A stretch of DNA of 39,638 nucleotides from Oscillospiraceae bacterium (GTDB taxonomy: Bacteria; Bacillota; Clostridia; Oscillospirales; Oscillospiraceae): contig JAGPMA010000019.1 of the NCBI GenBank assembly GCA_018053145.1, positions 1-39,638 on the forward strand. The letters are read 5' to 3'. How positions within the stretch are numbered: the first letter of the stretch is position 1; each line of letters starts with the position of its first letter. The position numbers were made by a program, and so were the translations under genes. The notes beneath the pieces were generated by a model. The model saw nothing but the letters and a program-made list of their open reading frames with translations. It was not told the origin of the DNA and did no database searches. Positions 8,523 to 16,488 of this stretch are shown here, one piece after another.

Positions 8523-9428
8523 ATGAAAAAAGCAACTGTTATTGTACTTATCTTATCACTGGTTTTCAGCCTTGTCGGCTGCGGTGCCGGGACTTCAGGC
8601 AAAGCCGACAGCGATAAAATCAAAGTGTCCGTTTCCTTCAACGCGCTGAAGGAGTTTACTTCCGCTGTCGGCGGAGATAAAGTTGAAATCTCAACGATTA
8701 TTCCAGACGGTACAGAGCCACATGACTTTGAGCCAAAGGCTCAGGACCTTGTTGCCCTCAGCGAAGCCAGCGTGTTTATTTATAACGGACTAGGGATGGA
8801 AGCCTGGGCGCAAGACGCAATTTCTGCAGCAAACAACGACGCTATGATAGTCGTGGAGGCTTCAAAGGGCATAACGCCCATTACCAATACGGACGAAGAG
8901 GAAATAAGTGAGCACGGGCAATATGACCCGCACATCTGGCTGAGCCTGAAATGCGCGGAGGCAGAAGTTGCAAACATCAAAGACGCTCTTGTAAAAGCGG
9001 ATCCGGAAAACAAGGACTATTATGAGGATAACAGCAGCAGCTTTATCGCTCAGCTTGAGAGTCTTTACAACGAATACAGTCAAAAGTTTTCCTCAGTTGA
9101 AAAAAAGGGCTTTGTTACCGGGCACGCCGCCTTTGCATATTTGTGCAAGGACTTTGGGCTCAGCCAAAACAGTGTTGAGGATGTCTTCGCAGAAGGGGAA
9201 CCCACTGCAAAGCAGCTTACCGAGCTTGTTGAGTATTGTAAGGATAACGGTGTAACCACGGTTTTTGCGGAAGAAATGGCAAGTCCCGAGGTTTCGGAAA
9301 CACTTGCAAACGAGGTCGGAGCGAAGGTCGAAACAATCTATACAATTGAAAGTGCAGAGGATGGTAAAACTTATCTTGAGCGTATGGGAGATAACCTGAG
9401 CGAAATATACGCCAGCATCTCCGAATAA
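8523..9428 (+). CDS. znuA: Metal ABC transporter substrate-binding lipoprotein, ZnuA/TroA family
   Basis: 301 residues. The start is the ATG at 8523 behind GGAGG; an in-frame upstream extension to 8412 crosses the promoter and operator and is rejected. The N-terminus is a lipoprotein signal with lipobox ending in LVGC, Cys20 being the lipid-anchored residue. Likely metal ligands are H67 (EPHDFEP), H137 (DPHIWLS) and H201 (GHAAF), plus an acidic residue in the C-terminal lobe, as in ZnuA/TroA/AdcA. The acidic loop before H137 is short and contains only one extra His. It would capture Zn2+ or Mn2+ outside the membrane. No permease or ATPase gene is next to it, so it must share a transporter encoded elsewhere. 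The Zur-like box favours zinc. Confidence 0.88.
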   Translation: MKKATVIVLILSLVFSLVGCGAGTSGKADSDKIKVSVSFNALKEFTSAVGGDKVEISTIIPDGTEPHDFEPKAQDLVALSEASVFIYNGLGMEAWAQDAISAANNDAMIVVEASKGITPITNTDEEEISEHGQYDPHIWLSLKCAEAEVANIKDALVKADPENKDYYEDNSSSFIAQLESLYNEYSQKFSSVEKKGFVTGHAAFAYLCKDFGLSQNSVEDVFAEGEPTAKQLTELVEYCKDNGVTTVFAEEMASPEVSETLANEVGAKVETIYTIESAEDGKTYLERMGDNLSEIYASISE

Positions 9429-9489
9429 AAGACTATTTCAAGTTGTGGAGTTCAGCAGGCGCAGCACTATATTTCAACCGATAACAAGA

Positions 9490-9520
9490 AGCCGCCGTTA
9501 AAAAACGACGGCTCCTTTTT
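9490..9520 (+). terminator. Intrinsic terminator after znuA-like gene
   Basis: A 10-base stem with one mismatch (AGCCGCCGTT with AACGACGGCT), followed by CCTTTTT. Confidence 0.8.
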
Positions 9521-9760
9521 GGAGAAGAACTGCGGAATGGAGTTATGGAGGATAGAGAGTTATTAAGCTTAGGTGGAAAACACGAGTTTTCCGTTGTGAA
9601 ATATGAATTTCCCTCACTATAATATCCTTTTTGGTAGGTGCATTTCCGTAACGGAAATGCACCTTTTGCTTGGGGTGAAAAAGGAGAAGGAAGAATTACT
9701 GAAATTATAAAATACGCTGTAGCTGCTTACGTATAAGTGCTTTGCTGGTGAAAAGAACAA
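9521..9760. other. Non-coding gap with a short possible reading frame
   Basis: A 25-residue frame (9545-9622) starts with ATGGAG after GGAATGGAGTT and contains a small hairpin, GGAAAAC/GTTTTCC. Its leader, GAGTTATGGAG..AGAGAG..TTATTA, resembles a stretch at 32927-32950 in another gap. Coding is doubtful; it may be a decayed dispersed repeat. A strong hairpin follows at 9636-9664. Confidence 0.3.
9636..9666. terminator. Strong hairpin between convergent transcripts
   Basis: AGGTGCATTTCCGT pairs perfectly with its complement, with one base between the arms (so a loop of a few bases in practice), followed by TTTT on the + strand. It lies about 95 bases beyond the stop of the last gene of the beta-oxidation operon on the other strand. 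Confidence 0.6.
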
Positions 9761-10537
9761 TTATTTATTTTGGAAGCCGTTTAGCTTCGTGTTGGTTACA
9801 AAAGAGTTCATGGCATTATATTGATCCTCGGTATCGCAGCATACGCCGAAAGCAAGTGCCTCATAATTTGCGGTTGAATGTATATCCGCCTGCATTCCGC
9901 GGTGGATACATTGCTTTGCAAAACGGACTGCAATTTGAGCCTTTGATGCGATGGCGTTTGCAAGCTCAAGGGCGGTTTCCATCAGCAGTTCGGGAGCGAC
10001 GACCTGATTTACAAGTCCGATTTCCTTTGCCTCGGCGGCGTCAATCGTTCTTGCGGAAAGTATCAACTCCATCGCTTTGCCAATCCCTACAATTCGAGGC
10101 AGACGCTGCGTTCCGCCAAAGCCCGGAATTATACCCAAACCAACTTCGGGTTGGCTGAACTTTGCCGTATCACTTGCTATGCGAATATCACAGGCCATCG
10201 CAAGCTCGCAGCCGGCGCCTAAAGCATAGCCGTTGACGGCTGCTATGACAGGCTTTGTGAGGTTTTCAATTCGAAGGAAAACCGAGTTTCCGTAATCGCT
10301 GAAAGCCTTGCCCTCAACAGCACCGAAATCACGCATTTGAGCAATATCCGCGCCTGCAACAAAGGAACGGCCTTTACCCGTAAGGATAACAACGAATATC
10401 TCGTCATTTGCCTCAAGCTCGTCCAAGGCTTTATTCAGGTCTGACAGCACCTCGGAGTTGAGAGAATTAAGCGCCTCAAAGCGGTTTACCGTTATGATTC
10501 CGATATGACCCTGCTGTTCGAGTATTATATATCCCAT
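9761..10537 (-). CDS. Enoyl-CoA hydratase / crotonase, second copy
   Basis: 258 residues, full crotonase length. It hydrates trans-2-enoyl-CoA to (S)-3-hydroxyacyl-CoA. The catalytic glutamates are E111 (GAGCELAMACD) and E131 (QPEVGLG), and the oxyanion-hole segment is AGADIAQM (61-68). It is a close paralogue of the crotonase at 13902-14678 in the same operon, conserved throughout except for the extreme ends. It is the last gene, 13 bases after the thiolase. Two copies suggest different chain lengths or branched and straight substrates; which one serves crotonyl-CoA cannot be told. Confidence 0.93.
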   Translation of the reverse strand: MGYIILEQQGHIGIITVNRFEALNSLNSEVLSDLNKALDELEANDEIFVVILTGKGRSFVAGADIAQMRDFGAVEGKAFSDYGNSVFLRIENLTKPVIAAVNGYALGAGCELAMACDIRIASDTAKFSQPEVGLGIIPGFGGTQRLPRIVGIGKAMELILSARTIDAAEAKEIGLVNQVVAPELLMETALELANAIASKAQIAVRFAKQCIHRGMQADIHSTANYEALAFGVCCDTEDQYNAMNSFVTNTKLNGFQNK

Positions 10538-10550
10538 TATCTTTTCGTCC

Positions 10551-11732
10551 TTAGCACTTTTCGAAGATTGTGGCTACGCCCATACCTCCGCCTATGCAGA
10601 GGGTTGCAAGTCCCTTCTTTGCGTCGTCTCTTTTTTGCAGCTCGTGGAGCAGAGATACAATGATTCTTGCGCCGGAGGCCCCGACGGGATGCCCCAGAGC
10701 GATAGCTCCGCCGTTCACGTTGACCTTACTCATATCAAAATTCAGCTCACGTGCAACAGCGATAGATTGAGCGGCAAAGGCTTCGTTTGCTTCAATAAGG
10801 TCCATGTCATGGATTGAAAGCTTGGCCTTTTCAAGTGCGTTTTTGGAGGCGGGTACGGGCCCAATGCCCATAATTTTCGGGTCAACGCCACCCTGACCCC
10901 AACCGATAAGCTTTGCCATCGGCTTAAGACCATAGTTCGCAACAGCCTCGCCCGAGGCGAGAATTATTGCCGCCGCACCGTCGTTGATGCCGGAGGCGTT
11001 GCCGGCGGTCACTCTGCCGTCTGCCTTGAACGCTGGCTTGAGCTTGGCAAGACCTTCCGCGTCGGTGTTAGCCTTCGGGTATTCGTCCACGGCGAAGTCA
11101 ACTGTTTCACGCTTGACCTTTACGGGGATAGGTACAATTTCGTCTATAAATTTACCCTCAGCCTGAGCCTTTGCGGTTTTCTGCTGAGAAAAGAGTGAGA
11201 ATTGGTCAAGCTCTTCGCGGCTTATGCCCCACTGGTCACAGATGTTTTCGGCAGTTATGCCCATGTGGTAATCGTTAAATGCGTCGGTTAGTCCGTCGTT
11301 TACCATGGTGTCCACCATTTTTGCGGGGCCCATGCGTGCGCCGAAGCGTGCGGAGGGGACGGTATAGGGAGCAGCGGACATGTTTTCCGCTCCGCCGGCC
11401 ACGATTATATCCGCGTCGCCTGCCAGAATTGTGCGTGCCGCCTCGATAACGCTCTTCATGCCCGAGCCGCAGACCATGCCGACGGTGTAGGCAGGCACCT
11501 CGATGGGTATTCCGGCTTTTATTGCCGCCTGACGGGCAGGATTTTGCCCAAGACCGGCTGTGAGGATGCAGCCGAACATGACTTCGTCCACCTGCTCGGG
11601 CTTAACATTTCCGCGAGCAAGAACTTCTTTGATTACTGCTGCGCCCATGTCGACAGCGGGAATGTCCTTAAGAGCGCCTCCAAAGCTGCCGATAGCCGTA
11701 CGGCAGCAGTTAACAACGTAAATGTCTTTCAT
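10551..11732 (-). CDS. thlA: Acetyl-CoA C-acetyltransferase (thiolase)
   Basis: 393 residues, typical of clostridial biosynthetic thiolases. It condenses two acetyl-CoA to acetoacetyl-CoA or cleaves 3-ketoacyl-CoA. Catalytic residues are C88 (VCGSGMKS), H348 (GHPVGASGA) and C379 (LCIGGGMG). Cytoplasmic. GGAGG lies shortly before the ATG. It sits between the acyl-CoA dehydrogenase and the second crotonase, completing a beta-oxidation set. Direction (butyrate formation or acid breakdown) is not decided by sequence. Confidence 0.95.
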   Translation of the reverse strand: MKDIYVVNCCRTAIGSFGGALKDIPAVDMGAAVIKEVLARGNVKPEQVDEVMFGCILTAGLGQNPARQAAIKAGIPIEVPAYTVGMVCGSGMKSVIEAARTILAGDADIIVAGGAENMSAAPYTVPSARFGARMGPAKMVDTMVNDGLTDAFNDYHMGITAENICDQWGISREELDQFSLFSQQKTAKAQAEGKFIDEIVPIPVKVKRETVDFAVDEYPKANTDAEGLAKLKPAFKADGRVTAGNASGINDGAAAIILASGEAVANYGLKPMAKLIGWGQGGVDPKIMGIGPVPASKNALEKAKLSIHDMDLIEANEAFAAQSIAVARELNFDMSKVNVNGGAIALGHPVGASGARIIVSLLHELQKRDDAKKGLATLCIGGGMGVATIFEKC

Positions 11733-11812
11733 TGCATTTTCCTCCGATTTTACAGTTTAAATTCGAAATATAAAATTTAGCGCCCTGCTAAGCGTCCGCA
11801 GGGCGCTGCTAT

Positions 11813-12955
11813 TTACTTAAGCCCCATCCAGGAGGAGACAACCATTCGCTGGACTTCAGATGTGCCTTCGTATATCTCTGTAATTTTGGCATCACGCATC
11901 ATGCGCTCAAAGGGGTAATCACGGGTATAGCCATAGCCGCCGATAAGCTGAAGTGTACGGCAGGTAACATTGCTCGCATTCTCTGAGGCAAAGAGCTTGC
12001 CCATTGCGGCAAGGTGGTTATACGGTTCGTGATCCTGCTTTGCCTGTGCCGCGCGGTAGATAAGAAGACGTGCAGCGTCTGTCTTGGTCTGCATATCGGC
12101 AAGCTGGAACTGGGTGTTCTGGAACTGGCTGATTTTCTTGCCGAACTGAACGCGCTCGGAAACATATTTTACGCACTCGTCGATGGAGCCCTGAGCTATA
12201 CCCAGTGCCTGCGCGCCGATGCCGATACGTCCGCCGTCGAGTGTTGTCATTGCAATTTTAAAGCCCTTGCCAACCTCGCCAAGCAGATTTTCCTTGGGAA
12301 CCTTGACGTTTTCAAAAATGAGCTCATATGTAGCACTGCCGCGGATACCCATTTTCTTTTCCTTTGTTCCAAAGGTAAAGCCATCCATACCCTTTTCGAG
12401 TATAAAAGCAGAGATACCCTTGTTGCCGAGTTCCTTGTCCGTCATTGCAAAAACGATATATGTGTCGCCGTAGAAGCCGTTAGTGATAAATATCTTACTG
12501 CCGTTTATGAGAAAATAATCCCCTTTGTCTTCGGCTGTGGTTTTCTGCATAGCGGCGTCTGTGCCGGCAAGGGGCTCTGTGAGAGCAAAGGCTCCGAGCT
12601 TCTCACCGGTTGCCAGAGGAACAAGATATTTCTGCTTTTGCTCCTCGGTGCCGTATTCAAAGATTGGCCAGCAGCAAAGGGAGCTGTGACCGGAAAGCAT
12701 AACGCTCGTTGTCGCGCAATACTTTGCAATCTCCTCGCAGGCTGCGATATACGCAAGGTAGCTAAGTCCGGCTCCGCCATATTCCTCGGGGACCCAGATA
12801 CCCATCATGCCCATATCTGCAAGCTTTTTGCGAGTTTCCGCCGGAAAGCGCTCCTGCTCGTCAATTTCTGCCGCAAGCGGCTTAACTTCCTTTAGACAGA
12901 AGTCATGCAGCATGTCCAATACTTCTTTTTCTTCTGCGGAAAACTTGAAATCCAT
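11813..12955 (-). CDS. bcd: Short-chain acyl-CoA dehydrogenase (butyryl-CoA dehydrogenase type)
   Basis: 380 residues, the usual length. FAD enzyme interconverting acyl-CoA and 2-enoyl-CoA. The catalytic base is E363 in YEGTSEVQR, the short-chain position; the flavin/substrate region AFALTEPLAGTDA and the SATYELIFENVKVP segment are typical. In clostridia such enzymes work with electron-transfer flavoprotein EtfAB, often by flavin-based bifurcation, but no etf genes are in this operon or window. Its electron partner must therefore be encoded elsewhere. It lies between hbd and thlA in the same transcript. Confidence 0.93.
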   Translation of the reverse strand: MDFKFSAEEKEVLDMLHDFCLKEVKPLAAEIDEQERFPAETRKKLADMGMMGIWVPEEYGGAGLSYLAYIAACEEIAKYCATTSVMLSGHSSLCCWPIFEYGTEEQKQKYLVPLATGEKLGAFALTEPLAGTDAAMQKTTAEDKGDYFLINGSKIFITNGFYGDTYIVFAMTDKELGNKGISAFILEKGMDGFTFGTKEKKMGIRGSATYELIFENVKVPKENLLGEVGKGFKIAMTTLDGGRIGIGAQALGIAQGSIDECVKYVSERVQFGKKISQFQNTQFQLADMQTKTDAARLLIYRAAQAKQDHEPYNHLAAMGKLFASENASNVTCRTLQLIGGYGYTRDYPFERMMRDAKITEIYEGTSEVQRMVVSSWMGLK

Positions 12956-12991
12956 AATAATACCAGTCCTTTTCAGTATATTTAATGCAAG

Positions 12992-13840
12992 TTATACGGA
13001 ATAGTCATAAAAGCCTTTGCTGGTTTTTTTACCCAAAAGTCCTCCGCGAACCATTTTGCGCAGAAGGAGGGATGCGCGATATTTGTTGTCGCCGGTTTCC
13101 GAATACAGGGTATCCATAATTGACAGGCACACATCAAGACCGATGAAGTCGCCCAAGGCCAGAGGACCCATTGGGTGATTGGCACCAAGACACATGGCTG
13201 TATCAATATCTTTAGCAGAGGCAACGCCTTGCTCTACCAAGCAGGCAGCCTCGTTTATCATCGGAATGAGAAGCTTATTGACAACAAAACCCGGAGCTTC
13301 GGCAACCTCAACAGGTGTTTTGCCAAGCTTGAGCGACAGATCATATATAGTGTTGAAGGTTTCGTCGGAGGTGTTAGCACCGCGAATGACTTCGATGAGC
13401 TTCATCACTGTGGCAGGGTTAAAAAAGTGCATTCCGATAAACTTGTCCGCACGTTTTGTGGCGGAGGCGATAGCAGTAATGGAAATGGAGGAGGTGTTAG
13501 TGGCAAGAATGGTGTCCGCCTTGCACACGCTGTCCAGCTCGGCAAAAATTTGCTTTTTAATATTGAGGTTTTCTACGGCTGCTTCAACCACCAAATCTGC
13601 GTCTGCAGCATCGTTTATATCTGTAGTGAATTTAATTTTCGATAGAACGGATTTTGCGTCTTCTTCACTCATCTTACCTTTTGCGACCAGTTTGTCAAGC
13701 CCTTTGCCAAGCCTTGCTGCTGAGGCCGCAATCAGTTCGTCGCTGACATCGCGCACGACTACGTCGAAAGCATTTTTAGCAAAAACTTGAGCGATATCCA
13801 GTCCCATAGTACCGCCGCCGATTACAACAATTTTGTTCAT
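12992..13840 (-). CDS. hbd: 3-hydroxybutyryl-CoA dehydrogenase
   Basis: 282 residues, matching the clostridial Hbd length. It oxidises (S)-3-hydroxyacyl-CoA or reduces acetoacetyl-CoA with NAD(P). The N-terminal Rossmann motif is GGGTMG (8-13). Catalytic residues are S117/S118, H138 (GMHFFNPA), E150 and N188 (FVVNKLL). The C-terminal half is the helical dimerisation domain. It lies between crt and bcd with short gaps, in the standard neighbourhood for these enzymes. Confidence 0.95.
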   Translation of the reverse strand: MNKIVVIGGGTMGLDIAQVFAKNAFDVVVRDVSDELIAASAARLGKGLDKLVAKGKMSEEDAKSVLSKIKFTTDINDAADADLVVEAAVENLNIKKQIFAELDSVCKADTILATNTSSISITAIASATKRADKFIGMHFFNPATVMKLIEVIRGANTSDETFNTIYDLSLKLGKTPVEVAEAPGFVVNKLLIPMINEAACLVEQGVASAKDIDTAMCLGANHPMGPLALGDFIGLDVCLSIMDTLYSETGDNKYRASLLLRKMVRGGLLGKKTSKGFYDYSV

Positions 13841-13901
13841 AGAAATGTTCCTCTCAATAATTATTAGTTGCAGCTGCTTCGTGCGTTAGCCAAAGCGGCG
13901 C

Positions 13902-14678
13902 TTATTTTCCTAAGAATTCTTTTTCCTTCCGTTTTTCCAAAAACGCGGACATGCCCTCGTTTTTATCCTCTGTACCGCAGGTTACACCGAAAGCCTCGGC
14001 CTCGAAAGCTGAGCCGGTGTGGATGTCGGTTTGCATACCCATGCGGATACAACGCTTGGACTCGCGGACGGCAAGAGGCGCATTGGCGGCGATGCTGTTG
14101 GCAAGTGTCAACGCTGTGGTCATCAATTCTTCGGGAGGACAGACATAACTGACAAGTCCGATGGAATTCGCTTCCGCGGCGCCGATGACCTTTGCCGTCA
14201 TTATCAGCTCCATTGCCTTTGAGATGCCTACAATACGGGGCAGGCGTTGAGTTCCGCCAAAGCCCGGGGTAATGCCGAGACCGGTTTCAGGCTGGCCGAA
14301 TTTGGCGTTTTCCGAAGCCAAACGTATATCGCAGGCCATCGCAAGCTCACAGCCGCCGCCAAGTGCAAAACCGTTTACGGCCGCAATTACAGGCTTGCTC
14401 ATGTTTTCTAGCTTTAAAAGAACCTCTCCGCCTCTTACGCCAAAGGCCTTGCCTTCCGCAGCGGAAAAATTCTTCATTTCGGCAATATCAGCTCCGGCAA
14501 CAAAGGCGCGTCCCTCGCCGGTTATAATTACGGCATATGTATCGGAATCACGCTCGACATCCAAAATCGCAATTTCCAAATCGGTAAGAACCTGAGAATT
14601 CAAAGCGTTGAGCGCCTCAGGCCGACAGATTGTAAGAACAGTCACGTGTCCCAAGCGTTCGGATTTAACGAATGACAT
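13902..14678 (-). CDS. crt: Enoyl-CoA hydratase / crotonase, first copy
   Basis: 258 residues. Crotonase fold with glutamates E111 (GGGCELAMACD) and E131 (QPETGLGITPGFGG) and oxyanion segment AGADIAEM. It hydrates crotonyl-CoA or longer enoyl-CoAs to the (S)-alcohol, which feeds the Hbd encoded next. It lies directly upstream of hbd, the usual clostridial order, so it is the likelier true Crt of the two copies. Close paralogue at 9761-10537. Confidence 0.93.
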   Translation of the reverse strand: MSFVKSERLGHVTVLTICRPEALNALNSQVLTDLEIAILDVERDSDTYAVIITGEGRAFVAGADIAEMKNFSAAEGKAFGVRGGEVLLKLENMSKPVIAAVNGFALGGGCELAMACDIRLASENAKFGQPETGLGITPGFGGTQRLPRIVGISKAMELIMTAKVIGAAEANSIGLVSYVCPPEELMTTALTLANSIAANAPLAVRESKRCIRMGMQTDIHTGSAFEAEAFGVTCGTEDKNEGMSAFLEKRKEKEFLGK

Positions 14679-14744
14679 TTATATCACTTCCTAATTATAT
14701 TGTAAGAAAAAATGCTGCTAATAAAAAACTAAATGACGTCTGGC

Positions 14745-15164
14745 TTAGGCTTTTGGAGGCATTACGGTTGCAAAACCTGTAATAACCGTCTCCCCATTCT
14801 GATTGACGACAACAGTTTCAAGCTTTAGGCGGTTCTTTTCCTCAATACGTTCAACAACAGTGCAAGTCGCGGTGACAGTGTCACCAAAATAAACGGGTTT
14901 AGTAAAACGAAGCTCCTGACCCATATATATTGTTCCGGGGCCGGGAAGCTGAGTTCCCAAAACAGTGGATATAAAGCCGGCAGAGAGCATTCCGTGAGCA
15001 ATTCGCTTACCGAACATGCCGTTTTCCGCCGAAACAGCGTCTATATGTGCGGGGTTAAAGTCTCCGCTGATGCCCGCAAAAAGAACAACATCTGCCTCTG
15101 TAACGGTTTTTGTAAAGGATGCGGAGTCGCCGAGCGCGATTTGAGAAATGTTACGTCCATTCAT
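14745..15164 (-). CDS. MaoC-type (R)-specific enoyl-CoA hydratase
   Basis: 139 residues from the ATG at 15164 with AAAGG upstream. A longer frame to 15209 would begin inside the operator and is rejected. It has a single hot-dog domain with the hydratase dyad D35 and H40 in GDFNPAHID and the motif GMLSAGFISTVLGTQLPGPG. This resembles PhaJ-type enzymes giving (R)-3-hydroxyacyl-CoA, the opposite stereochemistry to the two crotonases. It is the first gene of the operon. It may let the operon handle (R)-hydroxyacyl intermediates or epimerise hydroxyacyl-CoAs in pair with a crotonase; that role is inference. Confidence 0.88.
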   Translation of the reverse strand: MNGRNISQIALGDSASFTKTVTEADVVLFAGISGDFNPAHIDAVSAENGMFGKRIAHGMLSAGFISTVLGTQLPGPGTIYMGQELRFTKPVYFGDTVTATCTVVERIEEKNRLKLETVVVNQNGETVITGFATVMPPKA

Positions 15165-15198
15165 AATTATACGACCTTTCAAAAGTAACGTTAATAAA

Positions 15199-15218
15199 AC
15201 ATGAATCATCTTTCATGT
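15199..15218. promoter_or_regulatory. Operator site 1 (predicted TetR site, beta-oxidation operon)
   Basis: ACATGAA-N6-TTCATGT with spacer TCATCT. It covers the predicted transcription start of the minus-strand operon. Fifteen bases are identical to site 2 at 15347. Confidence 0.7.
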
Positions 15219-15221
15219 CAC

Positions 15222-15250
15222 ATGATAGTATACGAAATCCTGTTTGTCAA
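15222..15250 (-). promoter_or_regulatory. Promoter of the beta-oxidation operon
   Basis: On the minus strand, TTGACA (15250-15245), 17 bases, TATCAT (15227-15222). Near-consensus sigma-A promoter; the downstream operator overlaps the start. Confidence 0.75.
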
Positions 15251-15305
15251 CAAGAATATTATCTAAAATCACGATAATATTTCCGCAAGTTTCTTAAAAT
15301 TCCTC

Positions 15306-15334
15306 TTGACAAATCAGCTGATGGTCATTATGCT
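15306..15334 (+). promoter_or_regulatory. Promoter of the KASIII/ABC transporter operon
   Basis: TTGACA (15306-15311), 17 bases, TATGCT (15329-15334). Confidence 0.7.
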
Positions 15335-15346
15335 GTGGATAAGAGG

Positions 15347-15361
15347 TGAATCATCTTTCAT
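15347..15361. promoter_or_regulatory. Operator site 2 (predicted TetR site, KASIII/ABC operon)
   Basis: TGAATCATCTTTCAT, identical over 15 bases to site 1, placed a few bases after the predicted start of the plus-strand transcript. The left arm is shorter (GTGAA rather than ATGAA). Confidence 0.65.
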
Positions 15362-15453
15362 AATTGGTTACAATACAGCCATACTAAAACTGTGCAATAT
15401 CTACAACATGAACGACAATTCATATCAATTGGAGCGGACGGAGGAAACAAATA

Positions 15454-16488
15454 ATGACACGTGAAAACAATGTTGGCATTGTTGGGCTCGGCGTTTATCT
15501 GCCGGAGAACAGAATGACAGCTAAGGAAATTGCCGAAGCCACTAAAGGAAACTGGAGCGAAGAGGCAATTATTGACAAACTTGGTATTGTAGAAAAGCGG
15601 GTTCCCGGAAACAAGGAATGCGATGGCACACAGGAGATGGGCGCTTTGGCGGCGCTTGACTGCCTGAGCAGCACCGGCGTCGACCCGATGGAGATTGACG
15701 CAATACTCTGCTTTACCGAGGAATGGAAGGAATATCCCCTTACCACTTCCGCCTGCTATATTCAAAAGCGTATCGGTGCAAAAAACGCCTGGTGCATCGA
15801 TTTGCAAAACCGTTGCTGCACCAGCGTATCGGCAATGAAAATTGCCAAGGATATTCTTTTGTCGGACGACGAATGCAACACAATTCTCGTGGCGGGCGGA
15901 TACCGCAACTGCGACCTGATTGACTTCACTGACAACGGCGTTTCCTTCATGTTCAATTTGGCGGCAGGCGGCGGCGCAATTCTCCTTCGCAAGAACTATA
16001 ACAAGAATTTGCTGCTGGGCACTCACCTTATGAGCGACGGCTCCGTGGTTCACACCTGCGGCGTAAAGGTTGGCGGCATAAACGAGCCCGTTACAGCCGA
16101 GAACATTGATGAGTTCGGCAAGCTCCGCTTGATGGACTCCGCAACAATGAAGGGACTGCTCAATACAGTTTCAATGCCGAATTGGTACAACTGCATTGAT
16201 GAAGCTCTCAGAAAATCCGGCATGACAAGAAGAGACATCGGATTTCTTGATATTCTGCACATTAAACGGTCAGGACACCTGGGGATGCTCAAGGATTTGG
16301 GACTCACCGAGGACCAGACGGTTTATCTTGAAAACTTCGGACACGTTGGACAGGTTGACCAAATTCTCTCACTTAAGCTTGCTTTGGAGCAAGGAAAGGT
16401 GAAGGATGGCACGGTAATCTCAATGATAGCTGCCGGAATCGGTTATACATGGGCAGCCAACGTTATCAGATGGGGGGATATTGTTTGA
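15454..16488 (+). CDS. KASIII-like thiolase-fold acyltransferase
   Basis: 344 residues with GGAGG upstream. Beta-ketoacyl-ACP synthase III / HMG-CoA-synthase-like fold. C121 in RCCTSVSAM occupies the nucleophile position (DLQNRC against DINAAC of FabH). H269 in ILHIKRSGH matches the catalytic His. The expected Asn of the YGNTS motif is replaced by H297 in FGHVGQ, so the triad appears to be Cys-His-His. It is therefore unlikely to be the housekeeping FabH. It is the first gene of the LIV-transporter operon and overlaps the permease start by 3 bases, which ties it to the metabolism of the imported compound, for example condensation or thioester transfer. Exact reaction unknown. Confidence 0.85.
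   Translation: MTRENNVGIVGLGVYLPENRMTAKEIAEATKGNWSEEAIIDKLGIVEKRVPGNKECDGTQEMGALAALDCLSSTGVDPMEIDAILCFTEEWKEYPLTTSACYIQKRIGAKNAWCIDLQNRCCTSVSAMKIAKDILLSDDECNTILVAGGYRNCDLIDFTDNGVSFMFNLAAGGGAILLRKNYNKNLLLGTHLMSDGSVVHTCGVKVGGINEPVTAENIDEFGKLRLMDSATMKGLLNTVSMPNWYNCIDEALRKSGMTRRDIGFLDILHIKRSGHLGMLKDLGLTEDQTVYLENFGHVGQVDQILSLKLALEQGKVKDGTVISMIAAGIGYTWAANVIRWGDIV

Noticed and set aside
9545-9622. 25-residue frame between znuA and the second crotonase
   Set aside because: Overlaps hairpins, lies after a terminator and has no family resemblance; described instead as a possible repeat.
12014-12895. 293-codon open frame on the + strand
   Set aside because: It is fully antisense to the acyl-CoA dehydrogenase gene, has no ribosome site, and its translation looks like no protein family. 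It results from the codon bias of the real gene.
15165-15209. 15-residue N-terminal extension of the MaoC hydratase
   Set aside because: Its ATG lies inside the operator and close to the predicted transcription start; ATG 15164 has a ribosome site and fits the family.
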